Part shown: piece by piece, positions 7,999 to 15,776 of the stretch
Numbering within the stretch: position 1 is the stretch's first letter
Layout: every line of letters starts with the position of its first letter
Notes under the pieces: generated by a model
Told to the model about the DNA's origin: nothing
What the model saw: the letters and a program-made list of their open reading frames with translations, nothing else
Database searches by the model: none
Made by a program: the position numbers and the translations under genes
NCBI GenBank assembly: GCA_002361775.1
Contig: DETV01000003.1
Location: forward strand, 4,050 to 46,903
DNA from: Eubacterium sp. UBA3279
Lineage (GTDB): Bacteria; Bacillota; Clostridia; Lachnospirales; Lachnospiraceae
Length of the DNA: 42,854 nucleotides
Direction of reading: 5' to 3'

Positions 7999-9426
7999 AT
8001 GGCAATTGAATATTTAGGATTAAGTGAAATCAATGGCCCTCTGGTGGTTCTGGAGGGTGTAAAAAACGCCGCTTATGAAGAAATCGTAGAATTTACCATA
8101 GACGGCAATGAAAAGAAACTGGGACGAATCGTAGAAATCTACGATGACAAAGCTGTCATCCAGGTTTTTGAAGGTTCCGACAATATGTCACTGAACAATA
8201 CCCACACCCGTCTGACTGGTCATCCCATGGAGCTGGCTCTGTCTGAAAAAATTCTGGGCCGTACCTTTGACGGTATTGGAAATCCTATTGACGGACTGGG
8301 ACCTATTGTGTCTGATACAAAAGTAAACATCAACGGATTGCCCTTAAACCCGGTAACCCGTGAATATCCGCGAAACTATATTCGCACCGGAATTTCTGCC
8401 ATCGACGGACTTACCACTTTGATCCGTGGACAGAAACTTCCTATTTTCTCCGGAAATGGTCTTCCTCACGATAAACTTGCTGCCCAGATCGTACAGCAGG
8501 CTTCTCTGGGAGATAACTCTGATGAGAAATTTGCCATCGTATTTGCCGCTATGGGTGTCAAATATGATGTAGCTGAATTTTTCCGCCGCACCTTTGAAGA
8601 AAGCGGAGTGGCAGACCACGTAGTTATGTACCTGAACCTGGCAAATGATCCTGTTGTAGAGCGTCTGATCACACCAAAGGTAGCGCTCACCGCAGCAGAA
8701 TATCTTGCCTTTGAAAAAGGTATGCACATTCTTGTTATTTTGACCGATATTACTTCTTTCTGTGAAGCTATGCGTGAGGTATCTTCCTCCAAAGGAGAAA
8801 TTCCTTCCAGAAAAGGATATCCCGGCTATCTGTACAGTGAACTGGCTACCTTATATGAACGTGCCGGTATTGTACAGGGCGGCACCGGATCTGTAACCCA
8901 GATTCCGATTCTGACCATGCCAAATGATGATATTACCCATCCGATCCCTGACCTGACCGGGTACATCACAGAAGGTCAGATCGTACTGGATCGTCAGCTT
9001 CACGGACAGTCTGTTTATCCGCCAATCAACGTACTGCCCTCTCTGTCCCGTCTGATGAAGGACGGTATCGGTGAAGGCTATACCCGATCCGATCATCAGG
9101 ATGTTGCCAACCAGCTTTTCTCCTGCTATGCAAAAGTAGGAGACGCCCGCGCTTTGGCATCTGTTATCGGTGAAGACGAACTTTCTCCACTGGATAAAAA
9201 ATACCTGATTTTTGGAAACGCCTTCGAAAAACACTTCGTAGGACAGGGTGAATTCGAAAACCGTACCATCCAGCAGACTTTGGATATCGGCTGGAAGCTT
9301 CTGGGACTTCTTCCCAAAGAAGAACTGGATCGTATTGATACAAAGATTCTGAATCAGTACTACCAGCCTACAGAAATTGATCTTGCAGAAGAAGCCAAAG
9401 CTGATGCTGATGCAATGATGAAGTAA
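7999..9426 (+). CDS. ntpB: V/A-type ATP synthase subunit B
   Basis: Subunit B is the non-catalytic partner in the A3B3 head. The 475-residue product has the beta-barrel start (Ile-Asn-Gly-Pro-Leu-Val-Val-Leu) and the region equivalent to the P-loop, which is degenerate (Phe-Ser-Gly-Asn-Gly-Leu-Pro-His-Asp-Lys near residue 150), as expected for B subunits. It also shows Arg-Lys-Gly-Tyr-Pro-Gly-Tyr-Leu-Tyr-Ser-Glu-Leu-Ala and Thr-Met-Pro-Asn-Asp-Asp-Ile-Thr-His-Pro-Ile-Pro-Asp, both strong family signatures. AAGGAGG lies 9 bases before the ATG. It starts 14 bases after subunit A and ends 13 bases before subunit D. Confidence 0.97.
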   Translation: MAIEYLGLSEINGPLVVLEGVKNAAYEEIVEFTIDGNEKKLGRIVEIYDDKAVIQVFEGSDNMSLNNTHTRLTGHPMELALSEKILGRTFDGIGNPIDGLGPIVSDTKVNINGLPLNPVTREYPRNYIRTGISAIDGLTTLIRGQKLPIFSGNGLPHDKLAAQIVQQASLGDNSDEKFAIVFAAMGVKYDVAEFFRRTFEESGVADHVVMYLNLANDPVVERLITPKVALTAAEYLAFEKGMHILVILTDITSFCEAMREVSSSKGEIPSRKGYPGYLYSELATLYERAGIVQGGTGSVTQIPILTMPNDDITHPIPDLTGYITEGQIVLDRQLHGQSVYPPINVLPSLSRLMKDGIGEGYTRSDHQDVANQLFSCYAKVGDARALASVIGEDELSPLDKKYLIFGNAFEKHFVGQGEFENRTIQQTLDIGWKLLGLLPKEELDRIDTKILNQYYQPTEIDLAEEAKADADAMMK

Positions 9427-9439
9427 AAGGGGGAATATT

Positions 9440-10069
9440 ATGGATCCAAATACCTTCCCTACCAAGGGAAATCTGATTCTGGCCAAAAATTCCCTGGCTC
9501 TTGCTCTTCAGGGATTTGACCTGATGGATAAGAAAAGAAATATTCTGGTGCGGGAACTGATGGATCTCATTGAAGAAGCCAAAGGAATCCAGTCCCAGAT
9601 TGATCAGACCTTCCGTTCTGCTTATTCAGCGCTTCAGAAGGCCAACATGGAAATCGGTATCAACACAGTACAGACCATTTCCTACACAGTTCCTATAGAA
9701 GATTCTATCCGCATCAAGACAAGAAGTATTATGGGAACAGAAATTCCTCTGGTTCAGTATGATACAGATGGAGATATTCCCACCTATGCATTCTACAGCA
9801 CCAAAGAATCTCTGGATGCGACGAGACAGGCTTTCGAAAAAGTAAAAGAACTGACCATCCGGCTTTCCATGGTGGAAAATTCAGCTTACCGTCTGGCAGC
9901 CAATATTAAAAAGACTCAAAAAAGAGCCAATGCATTAAAAAATATTACTATTCCTCACTATCAGCAGCTTACCAAGGATATTACCAATGCCCTGGAAGAA
10001 AAAGAACGTGAAGAATTTACTCGTCTGAAAGTAATCAAACGAATGCAGACGAAAAAGAAAGCGATATAG
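9440..10069 (+). CDS. ntpD: V/A-type ATP synthase subunit D
   Basis: Subunit D is the central rotor axle that turns inside the A3B3 head. The 209-residue product has two long helices typical of the family: an N-terminal one with Thr-Lys-Gly-Asn-Leu-Ile-Leu-Ala-Lys and Leu-Met-Asp-Lys-Lys-Arg-Asn-Ile-Leu, and a C-terminal one with Lys-Lys-Thr-Gln-Lys-Arg-Ala-Asn-Ala-Leu-Lys-Asn. A beta-hairpin region lies between them. AAGGGGG precedes the ATG. It is the last ATPase gene; a terminator begins at the base after its stop codon. Confidence 0.95.
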   Translation: MDPNTFPTKGNLILAKNSLALALQGFDLMDKKRNILVRELMDLIEEAKGIQSQIDQTFRSAYSALQKANMEIGINTVQTISYTVPIEDSIRIKTRSIMGTEIPLVQYDTDGDIPTYAFYSTKESLDATRQAFEKVKELTIRLSMVENSAYRLAANIKKTQKRANALKNITIPHYQQLTKDITNALEEKEREEFTRLKVIKRMQTKKKAI

Positions 10070-10092
10070 ACTCCCCTTCCAGGGGAGTTTTT
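10070..10092 (+). terminator. Terminator after the V/A-ATPase operon
   Basis: ACTCCCCT (10070-10077) pairs perfectly with AGGGGAGT (10081-10088) across a 3-base loop, and the stem runs into TTTTT (10088-10092). Only 21 bases separate it from the next gene, so that gene may depend on read-through. Confidence 0.85.
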
Positions 10093-10113
10093 CGTAAATA
10101 AGGAGGAAAATCC

Positions 10114-10962
10114 ATGCGTAATTCAAAAGAAATGTTCACATTATTTGAAAATATTGTAAATAATGACCCGCGAATCCGGGTACTGACTCTGGAAGGAAGC
10201 CGTGTCAATCCAAATGTAACGCCGGATATCTGGCAGGATTACGACATCACATTTCTGGTAAATGATATCGACAGCTTTACCTGCTCCGACGAATGGCTTT
10301 CTGTCTTCGGTGACAGAATCTTTATGCAAAAACCGGAAGCAATGGAATTATTTCCGGCGGATATGCCGGAAGGCTGGTTTTCTTATCTTATGCTGTTTTC
10401 TGATGGAATTAAGATTGACCTTACTCTGGTTCCTGTGGAAACGAAAGATGAATATTTTTCTCAGGATCCCCTGATTCGTGTTCTGATAGACAAAGACGGA
10501 ATTTGTCCCGCTTTACCTGCACCCACAGATGAAAATTTCCGGGTACAAAAACCTACCGAAGCCTTTGTCAATGACTGTGCCAATGAATTTCTCTTTGTCT
10601 CTACCTATGTAGCCAAAGGACTGCTGCGCAAAGAATTACTGTTTGCCAACTGGCATTTTGAACAGATTCTCCATGTAGAACTTCTCCGTATGCTGGGATA
10701 TCTGGCAGGAAGCCGAAAAGGATTTCCCCTTAACACGGGAAAAAGAGATAAGTGGCTTTTTCATTTTCTTACCACTGAAGAATCTGAACAGTTACTTGCA
10801 TGCCATCGTCTGGATAGCTTGGAAACAGCCTGGGATTCTCTGTACACCTCCCTGCAGCTATTTGAAGCAGCAATGAAAGAAGTCTGCCATACCTTGGGCT
10901 ACACTTATCGGAATGACGTGGAAAAAATCCGAAACTATATCGAACTTCTCAAAAATATGTAA
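10114..10962 (+). CDS. Aminoglycoside 6-adenylyltransferase (ANT(6)/AadK) family protein
   Basis: Members of this nucleotidyltransferase family transfer AMP from ATP to position 6 of streptomycin. The 282-residue product matches the family along its length. Near residue 28 it has Thr-Leu-Glu-Gly-Ser-Arg, then Trp-Gln-Asp-Tyr-Asp-Ile-Thr (metal-binding Asp-x-Asp), Met-Gln-Lys-Pro-Glu-Ala-Met-Glu-Leu-Phe-Pro, Lys-Ile-Asp-Leu-Thr-Leu-Val-Pro and Val-Leu-Ile-Asp-Lys-Asp. The helical C-terminal half carries Lys-Gly-Leu-Leu-Arg-Lys-Glu-Leu-Leu-Phe-Ala. An AAGGAGG site precedes the ATG. No promoter is visible between the ATPase terminator and this gene. There are no transposon signs and its codon use resembles its neighbours, so it looks like a resident chromosomal homologue. 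Whether it confers streptomycin resistance is unknown. Confidence 0.9.
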   Translation: MRNSKEMFTLFENIVNNDPRIRVLTLEGSRVNPNVTPDIWQDYDITFLVNDIDSFTCSDEWLSVFGDRIFMQKPEAMELFPADMPEGWFSYLMLFSDGIKIDLTLVPVETKDEYFSQDPLIRVLIDKDGICPALPAPTDENFRVQKPTEAFVNDCANEFLFVSTYVAKGLLRKELLFANWHFEQILHVELLRMLGYLAGSRKGFPLNTGKRDKWLFHFLTTEESEQLLACHRLDSLETAWDSLYTSLQLFEAAMKEVCHTLGYTYRNDVEKIRNYIELLKNM

Positions 10963-11075
10963 CCTTGTTCTTGTAAATACGACAAATTTGCACCAACAAG
11001 GTTATAGGTAAAGGGAAATGGGATTTTCACAACAAAATTAAAAATAATAGCTTCAGTGGAAATCCCTCTCCCTTT
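10961..11075. repeat. Two consecutive inverted repeats downstream of the ANT(6)-like gene
   Basis: AACCTTGTT (10961-10969, overlapping the stop codon) pairs with AACAAGGTT (10995-11003). Immediately after it, the 21 bases at 11010-11030 pair with 11056-11075 as a long imperfect stem (CAC/GTG, ATTT-like, GGG/CCC, then AAAGGG/CCCTTT) around a 25-base AT-rich loop. Neither is followed by a convincing T-run, so they are poor terminators as read. They border the DnaA-box cluster. Confidence 0.6.
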
Positions 11076-11158
11076 CCATTGTTTACATAACCTCAGATAA
11101 ATTGTTTGAAAATTTGACACAATTCGACCCACTATTCGACTACATAATTGTCAAGTAG

Positions 11159-11357
11159 TTTTCCACAATATTTCCCTAAAAAACACGATTTATCACTTAT
11201 ATACAAAACATTTGTTTCTTTTTGCGTTATGTAAATCAAGGTTCTCCACATTCATTTTTGTGGATAAAGTGGATAACTTTGTGTATAAGTCCATTTTACG
11301 GCATTTGTGGGTTTTTTACCTGTGGATAACTTCGGTATAACTTTTTCTTTATCCACC
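11159..11357. other. Cluster of DnaA-box-like 9-mers (oriC-like or DnaA-titration locus)
   Basis: Within 199 bases there are seven matches or near-matches to the DnaA box TTATNCACA. They are TTTTCCACA 11159-11167 (plus), TTCTCCACA 11242-11250 (plus, one mismatch), TGTGGATAA 11259-11267 (minus, perfect), AGTGGATAA 11268-11276 (minus, one mismatch, directly abutting the previous box), TGTGTATAA 11280-11288 (minus, perfect), TGTGGATAA 11321-11329 (minus, perfect) and TTATCCACC 11349-11357 (plus, one mismatch). The surroundings are AT-rich. The cluster lies in a 480-bp gap between two converging genes, where no promoter is needed. No dnaA, dnaN, rpmH or other initiation gene is in the window. It could be an origin-like element, a DnaA-titration site or a regulatory cluster. 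Confidence 0.72.
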
Positions 11358-11444
11358 TTAATTGTGTTAATTTTCGACACAATTTGTAGATATTTGACAA
11401 ACCTCTTCTTTTTCTCACGAAACCCGACAGGCATCTTCCTCGTT

Positions 11445-12368
11445 TTAGTGTAATTCCCGTAAGTATTCTTCCACTGATGTAATACAATTTGCCCCATCTG
11501 CTGCCGCAGTAATAATCTGGCGAAGCGGTTTTGTTCTGATATCTCCTGCCGCATAAATTCCCGGCACACTGGTCTTTCCATCTTCCCCTGCCACAATATA
11601 TCCGCCTTTATCCAATTGCACCAGATCTTTCACAAATTCTGTATCCGGAGTAATTCCCACTGCCACAAACACACCGTCCACATCCAGACGAACACTTTCT
11701 TCTCCTGTTGTGGAATCCACTGTAATCCACTGCACCTGCTGCTCACCGCCAATCTCAGATACCGTCTTATTCCAGCACATTTCCACCTGTGGCGTATGAA
11801 ATAAAGCTTCCTGAAGACTCTTGGCAGCCCGGAGTTCATCTCTTCGGTGAATCATATATACTTTCTTGCAGGCTCTTGCAAGAAATATTGCGTCTTCTAC
11901 AGCCACATCTCCGCCACCAATAACAGCTACTGTTTTCTCTCTGAAGAAAGCTCCGTCACAGGTAGCGCAGTAAGACACTCCTCTTCCTGTAAATTCCTCT
12001 TCACCCGGCACACCCAGCTTTCTATGAACCGCGCCTGCTGCCAGAATCACTGTTTTTCCCCGAACCTCTTCTTTAGGAGTATGAACAACCTTCACATCTC
12101 CTTCCACTGTGATCCCCGTCACTCTTGCTCTCAATATATCGGTTCCCTGCGCCATCATATGATCTTTCATTTTATCTGCCAGATCCATTCCGCCAATCCC
12201 CGGCAATCCAGGATAATTATCCACCTCATAAGTATTCAGAATCTGTCCTCCCTGGATATAATTTCCCTCTATCACCAGAGTAGACAATCCTGCTCTTCGT
12301 CCGTAAATTCCCGCTGTCAGTCCCGCCGGTCCTGAACCTATTACAATCACATCATACAAATTTTCCAT
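11445..12368 (-). CDS. trxB: Thioredoxin-disulfide reductase
   Basis: TrxB uses NADPH and FAD to reduce thioredoxin. The 307-residue product has the FAD-binding Ile-Gly-Ser-Gly-Pro-Ala-Gly-Leu-Thr-Ala near residue 10 and the redox-active Cys-Ala-Thr-Cys-Asp-Gly near residue 135. The NADPH-binding Gly-Gly-Gly-Asp-Val-Ala-Val-Glu and the C-terminal FAD motif (Pro-Gly-Ile-Tyr-Ala-Ala-Gly-Asp-Ile-Arg) follow. The length is normal. GGAGGG lies 7 bases before the ATG. No thioredoxin gene is adjacent. It converges on the ANT(6)-like gene and faces away from the next gene, so it is probably a single-gene transcript; I could not place its promoter with confidence. Confidence 0.95.
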   Translation of the reverse strand: MENLYDVIVIGSGPAGLTAGIYGRRAGLSTLVIEGNYIQGGQILNTYEVDNYPGLPGIGGMDLADKMKDHMMAQGTDILRARVTGITVEGDVKVVHTPKEEVRGKTVILAAGAVHRKLGVPGEEEFTGRGVSYCATCDGAFFREKTVAVIGGGDVAVEDAIFLARACKKVYMIHRRDELRAAKSLQEALFHTPQVEMCWNKTVSEIGGEQQVQWITVDSTTGEESVRLDVDGVFVAVGITPDTEFVKDLVQLDKGGYIVAGEDGKTSVPGIYAAGDIRTKPLRQIITAAADGANCITSVEEYLRELH

Positions 12369-12465
12369 ATTTGGACCCTCCGTTTTTCTTTTTATTTTAA
12401 TATCATATCATATTTGTCCCCGCTTTCCCATACGCTAATAATAATTCCATTTTCATGAGGCTTCT

Positions 12466-14268
12466 ATGCATCTCATTAAAAAACATCAAAAAAAACTCCT
12501 GTTTTTCCTTCTTCTTTTATCTTTTGCCCTGCTTTCTCCCCCTTTGTTTTCTTCCTGGAAAACATATTCCACCAACAAAAATTTTGAAAAATACACAGAA
12601 AAATGGTTTTTGTCAGAGGTTTCTTCCAATGCGCTGAACCTCCATTATACTCTGGCTCATCCCGAAAAAACAGGAATCACCGAATATTCCAAAACGTTAG
12701 GATGCTTTGATCCTTCTCAGATTTCCTCACGTACCCTGCTTTGGGAAAACAGAAAATCCCAGTTGGAGCAATTTCCCAGCCACCTTCTCTCAGAGGAAAA
12801 TCAACTGACAAAAGATATCCTCTGCCTTACCTGTGATACAGAACTTCTGTCCGGAAACCAGTATTTTTTGGATGAATATCTCAGCCCCTCTCTTGGTACT
12901 CAGGCACAGCTTCCCATTCTTTTGGCTGAATATACGTTTCGCAAAGAACAGGATGTCCAGGATTATCTGAAAATCCTTTCCTCTGTCGATACATACTTTG
13001 AAAGTATCCTGACCTTTGAACAATTAAAATCAAAAAACGGCACGTTCATGAGCGATACCACCGTAGACAGAATTGCAGAACAATGCTCCGCTTTCACAGC
13101 AAATCCGGAGAATAATTATCTGGACACAGTTTTTTGCGAAAAAATATCTCAGCTTTCTCAACTTTCCTCTGCAAAAAAAGAGGCATATAAAAAACTTCAC
13201 ACAAAAATCCTGAAAAGTCAGGTTCTTCCCTCCTATCAATCTCTCATTGACGGCCTTTATCTCTTAAAAGGAACGGGGAAAAATCCAGGAGGATTATCCG
13301 GGCTTCCGGGTGGAAAAGAATATTATGAATATTTACTGAAAAGTTCCTGTGGACTTTATGAATCCGTAAGTGACATCCAGACAAGACTTTTAAATCAGCT
13401 GCAGACTGATATGGAGGAATGTGATGCTATTCTCAGGAAAAAACCTGCTTTGATTTACCGGATTACCGAAAAAAAATCCGGAGCGGATACCTCCGAAACA
13501 TTTCAGGCTCTTTCTGATAATACATCCTCGCCGTCCCAGATGTCTCCTGAAAAGATTCTCCAGATGCTGGAAAAAAAGATTCTTTCTGATTTTCCTGCTC
13601 CTCCCGATACTTCTTATGAAGTCAAATACGTTCATAAGGACCTGGAAGCCTATTTAAGCCCTGCATTTTATCTCACCCCACCTGTGGATACCTTAAGCCC
13701 TAACGCCATCTATATCAATCGATTTGCGGCTCTGGAGGGTACTGAATTATTTACCACACTGGCTCACGAAGGTTTTCCCGGCCACCTTTATCAGACGATT
13801 TCCTTTGCACGCACAAATCCCCCTTCTATCCGTCACCTTTTAAATATGTCCGGATATGTGGAAGGATGGGCTACCTATACGGAACCCTACGCTTACAGCT
13901 ATATTGACCAGGATCCTGATCTTTCCCGTTTGGAATGGCTGAACCGTTCCCTGAATTTGTGCATCTTGTCCCTTTTAGATACGGGAATCCACTATGATGG
14001 ATGGAATCTGGAAAAAGCTTCACGGTTTCTGTCCGGTTTTGGGATCACAGACAGCGCCACCCAACAGGAAATATACCAGGTGATCGTAGAAGATCCTGCC
14101 AACTATCTCAAATACTATATGGGATATCTGCATTTTCTCGACCTGAGAGAATCGTGTAAAAAAGAAATGGGAGAAGAATTTGACATTAAAACATTTCATA
14201 AAAAAATACTGGAAATCGGTCCCTGCCAATTCCCAGTATTGGAAAAATATATGAAGAAAAATTTTTGA
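12466..14268 (+). CDS. DUF885 family protein, membrane-anchored or secreted metallopeptidase-like
   Basis: The 600-residue product begins with a basic stretch and a hydrophobic segment (residues 10-29), so it is probably exported or anchored outside. The body fits the DUF885 family, which is placed with zinc metallopeptidases of the Peptidase_MA type. The zinc-site motif His-Glu-Gly-Phe-Pro-Gly-His is near residue 434 and the downstream Glu-Gly-Trp-Ala-Thr-Tyr-Thr-Glu supplies the third ligand region, both intact. The natural substrate of this family is not settled; peptides are likely. A GAGG site lies 5 bases before the ATG. The gene converges with the alpha/beta hydrolase only 10 bases away, with no clear terminator between them. 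Confidence 0.85.
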   Translation: MHLIKKHQKKLLFFLLLLSFALLSPPLFSSWKTYSTNKNFEKYTEKWFLSEVSSNALNLHYTLAHPEKTGITEYSKTLGCFDPSQISSRTLLWENRKSQLEQFPSHLLSEENQLTKDILCLTCDTELLSGNQYFLDEYLSPSLGTQAQLPILLAEYTFRKEQDVQDYLKILSSVDTYFESILTFEQLKSKNGTFMSDTTVDRIAEQCSAFTANPENNYLDTVFCEKISQLSQLSSAKKEAYKKLHTKILKSQVLPSYQSLIDGLYLLKGTGKNPGGLSGLPGGKEYYEYLLKSSCGLYESVSDIQTRLLNQLQTDMEECDAILRKKPALIYRITEKKSGADTSETFQALSDNTSSPSQMSPEKILQMLEKKILSDFPAPPDTSYEVKYVHKDLEAYLSPAFYLTPPVDTLSPNAIYINRFAALEGTELFTTLAHEGFPGHLYQTISFARTNPPSIRHLLNMSGYVEGWATYTEPYAYSYIDQDPDLSRLEWLNRSLNLCILSLLDTGIHYDGWNLEKASRFLSGFGITDSATQQEIYQVIVEDPANYLKYYMGYLHFLDLRESCKKEMGEEFDIKTFHKKILEIGPCQFPVLEKYMKKNF

Positions 14269-14278
14269 ACAACTGTTT

Positions 14279-15259
14279 TTATACTTCTTTCCTGAATTTT
14301 TCCAGACTTTCCTCATACAATTCAGGATTCACATAATAGCTTCTTGCATGAACTGCCCCGGGTACGGTCACTTTCCATTTCCGGGCGTTACATGCTTCAT
14401 ATAACTCATCCATCATATAATACGGCACATAATCATCCTTATCTCCGTGAATAAACAAATGAGGAACTTTACACGTTTTCACCGCTTCTATGGGAGCTGC
14501 TTTCCGAATGTCAAATCCCGCCTTCTTCTTACTGATCAGATTTGTCAGAAACAAAATGGGGGCTGCCACCGGCATATGGAAACATTTTTTCATCTGGTAT
14601 GCAAATTCATCACAGGCAGAGGTATATCCACAGTCTGCCACCACACCTGCCACCTGCTCCGGTAATTCCTTATCTCCTGTCATAAGTACAGTTCCTGCTC
14701 CCATAGATATTCCATGAAGAAAAATCCTACAGGATTCTCCGCACTTTCCTATCAGCCAGGAAATCCACAAAAGTAAGTCTTCCGACTCTTTCCAGCCATA
14801 AGTCATGTAATCTCCTTCACTGTCTCCGCAGGCTCTCAAATCAATCAGTAAAAAAGGTACTCCCGCTTTTCTATAGTATGAACTCAAAAAACTGTATTCC
14901 CCTGTTCCATGATTTCTGCATCCGTGAACCGCCAGAAAAACATCCTGTACACCCTCCTGTCCCGGATAAAATCTTCCCTTCAATTTCTTACCATCCATGG
15001 AAATCAGAGACACCGGTTCATACGGAAGTTTCTTAAGTTCTTCTTCCGCCCGGTCAACCTCCTGATAATAAGGATCCGGTTCTCCATTCCCTTCCAACAA
15101 CCGATACATAACTCCATGAAGATTCCATTGTTTTCTTTCAATCGCATAATTAAACAACCAACGGCAGGCTCCAAAAACAGCCGCCCCTGCTCCCAAAACC
15201 ATTCCCGTTCCAAGAGGAACCATTTTTTTGTTCTTTTTTTCTTTGTTTTGTCTGCTCAT
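14279..15259 (-). CDS. Alpha/beta hydrolase, membrane-anchored
   Basis: The 326-residue product has a basic N-terminus and one hydrophobic segment (about residues 14-32), then an alpha/beta-hydrolase domain. The oxyanion-loop region is Leu-Ala-Val-His-Gly-Cys-Arg-Asn-His-Gly. The nucleophile elbow is Gly-Ile-Ser-Met-Gly, the acid is in His-Gly-Asp-Lys-Asp-Asp-Tyr-Val-Pro, and the catalytic His is in Ala-Val-His-Ala-Arg-Ser-Tyr. This is the layout of the BAAT/YqkD-like clan of peptidases and esterases; the substrate is unknown. AAAGGAG lies 9 bases before the ATG. Its leader carries the palindromic repeat at 15310-15388, and a possible promoter lies on the far side of it. Confidence 0.88.
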   Translation of the reverse strand: MSRQNKEKKNKKMVPLGTGMVLGAGAAVFGACRWLFNYAIERKQWNLHGVMYRLLEGNGEPDPYYQEVDRAEEELKKLPYEPVSLISMDGKKLKGRFYPGQEGVQDVFLAVHGCRNHGTGEYSFLSSYYRKAGVPFLLIDLRACGDSEGDYMTYGWKESEDLLLWISWLIGKCGESCRIFLHGISMGAGTVLMTGDKELPEQVAGVVADCGYTSACDEFAYQMKKCFHMPVAAPILFLTNLISKKKAGFDIRKAAPIEAVKTCKVPHLFIHGDKDDYVPYYMMDELYEACNARKWKVTVPGAVHARSYYVNPELYEESLEKFRKEV

Positions 15260-15309
15260 AGTTATGTCTCCTTTAAAACCCAGTTTTCCGAACTTTTGAT
15301 GTAGGACTC

Positions 15310-15388
15310 TAACAGTTCAACCTGCGCCATTCGTAAAACCGCACTACGTGCTTATCGTGGCTAACGCCACTGTATGGCTGAACTGTTA
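15310..15388. repeat. Palindromic intergenic repeat, copy 1
   Basis: The ends are a perfect 10-bp inverted repeat, TAACAGTTCA (15310-15319) and TGAACTGTTA (15379-15388). Inside are small hairpins, GCAC-TAC-GTGC and GTGGC-TAAC-GCCAC. The right arm CTGTATGGCTGAACTGTTA (15370-15388) is identical over 19 bases to the right arm of the element at 38733-38816. Both copies sit just upstream of a minus-strand gene for a membrane protein. There is no coding potential. Confidence 0.8.
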
Positions 15389-15395
15389 CATATAA

Positions 15396-15447
15396 ATTAT
15401 ACCATCCTTATCTCAAATTTGCCATATTTCCTTCCTTATGTTATGAT
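15396..15447. promoter_or_regulatory. Possible divergent promoters sharing one -35 hexamer
   Basis: Rightward: TTGCCA (15419-15424), 17 bases, TATGAT (15442-15447), serving the 77-residue protein gene. Leftward: the same six bases read TGGCAA, then exactly 17 bases to a perfect TATAAT (15396-15401), which would transcribe the palindromic repeat as leader of the alpha/beta hydrolase gene. The rightward promoter is the stronger call; the leftward -35 is a poor match. Confidence 0.5.
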
Positions 15448-15522
15448 GTTGATTATCGCAAAGGAAAAGAACAGTAACAAAAGAATTCCATACAAGAAAA
15501 TAATAGATTGAGGTGATAAACT

Positions 15523-15756
15523 ATGACAAATCCTATGGAGCTTATGAAGCTTCTTTCCATGTGGAATACTTTCAAATCCAACCATCCCAAATTCCCCAAA
15601 TTTATGGCTGCCGCTTCTTCGCCGGGCGTTATTACAGAAGGGACGATTCTGGAAATGAAAATCACCACACCAGATGGAAAAAACCTGGAAACAAATCTGA
15701 AAATCACCGCTTCCGATCTGGAATTGGTTCAACAATTAAAAAACATAAAACCCTGA
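15523..15756 (+). CDS. Small protein of unknown function, 77 residues
   Basis: The gene has a good ribosome site (TGAGGTGATAAAC) and a plausible promoter 75 bases upstream. The product starts with an amphipathic helix (residues 5-30: Leu-Met-Lys-Leu-Leu-Ser-Met-Trp...Phe-Pro-Lys-Phe). It then has a Gly-containing turn and a short beta-like region (Ile-Leu-Glu-Met-Lys-Ile-Thr-Thr-Pro-Asp-Gly-Lys), and ends in a helix. There is no signal peptide and no cysteine. The stop codon lies inside the terminator stem. I do not recognise a family, although its clean expression signals make it a real gene. It converges on cutC. Confidence 0.78.
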   Translation: MTNPMELMKLLSMWNTFKSNHPKFPKFMAAASSPGVITEGTILEMKITTPDGKNLETNLKITASDLELVQQLKNIKP

Positions 15757-15776
15757 GTGATAACACTCAGGGTTTT
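15747..15776. terminator. Bidirectional terminator between the 77-residue gene and cutC
   Basis: A perfect 13-bp stem, AAAACCCTGAGTG (15747-15759) with CACTCAGGGTTTT (15764-15776), around loop ATAA. It has A on one side and T on the other, so it works in both directions. It overlaps the stop codons of both converging genes. Confidence 0.88.

Noticed and set aside
11081..11090. GTTTACATAA, whose reverse complement resembles the XerD arm of a dif site, in the convergent gap; a second TTATGTAAA at 11228
   Set aside because: The other arm of the Firmicute dif consensus is absent at the required spacing in both cases, so a dif site is not supported.
11252..11596. Minus-strand open frames overlapping the DnaA-box cluster and the 3' end of trxB
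   Set aside because: They lack ribosome sites, run antisense or out of frame through trxB, and their products look random.
12369..12465. TATGAT repeats upstream of trxB as its promoter
   Set aside because: Two overlapping -10-like hexamers exist on the minus strand but neither has a recognisable -35 at 16-18 bases.
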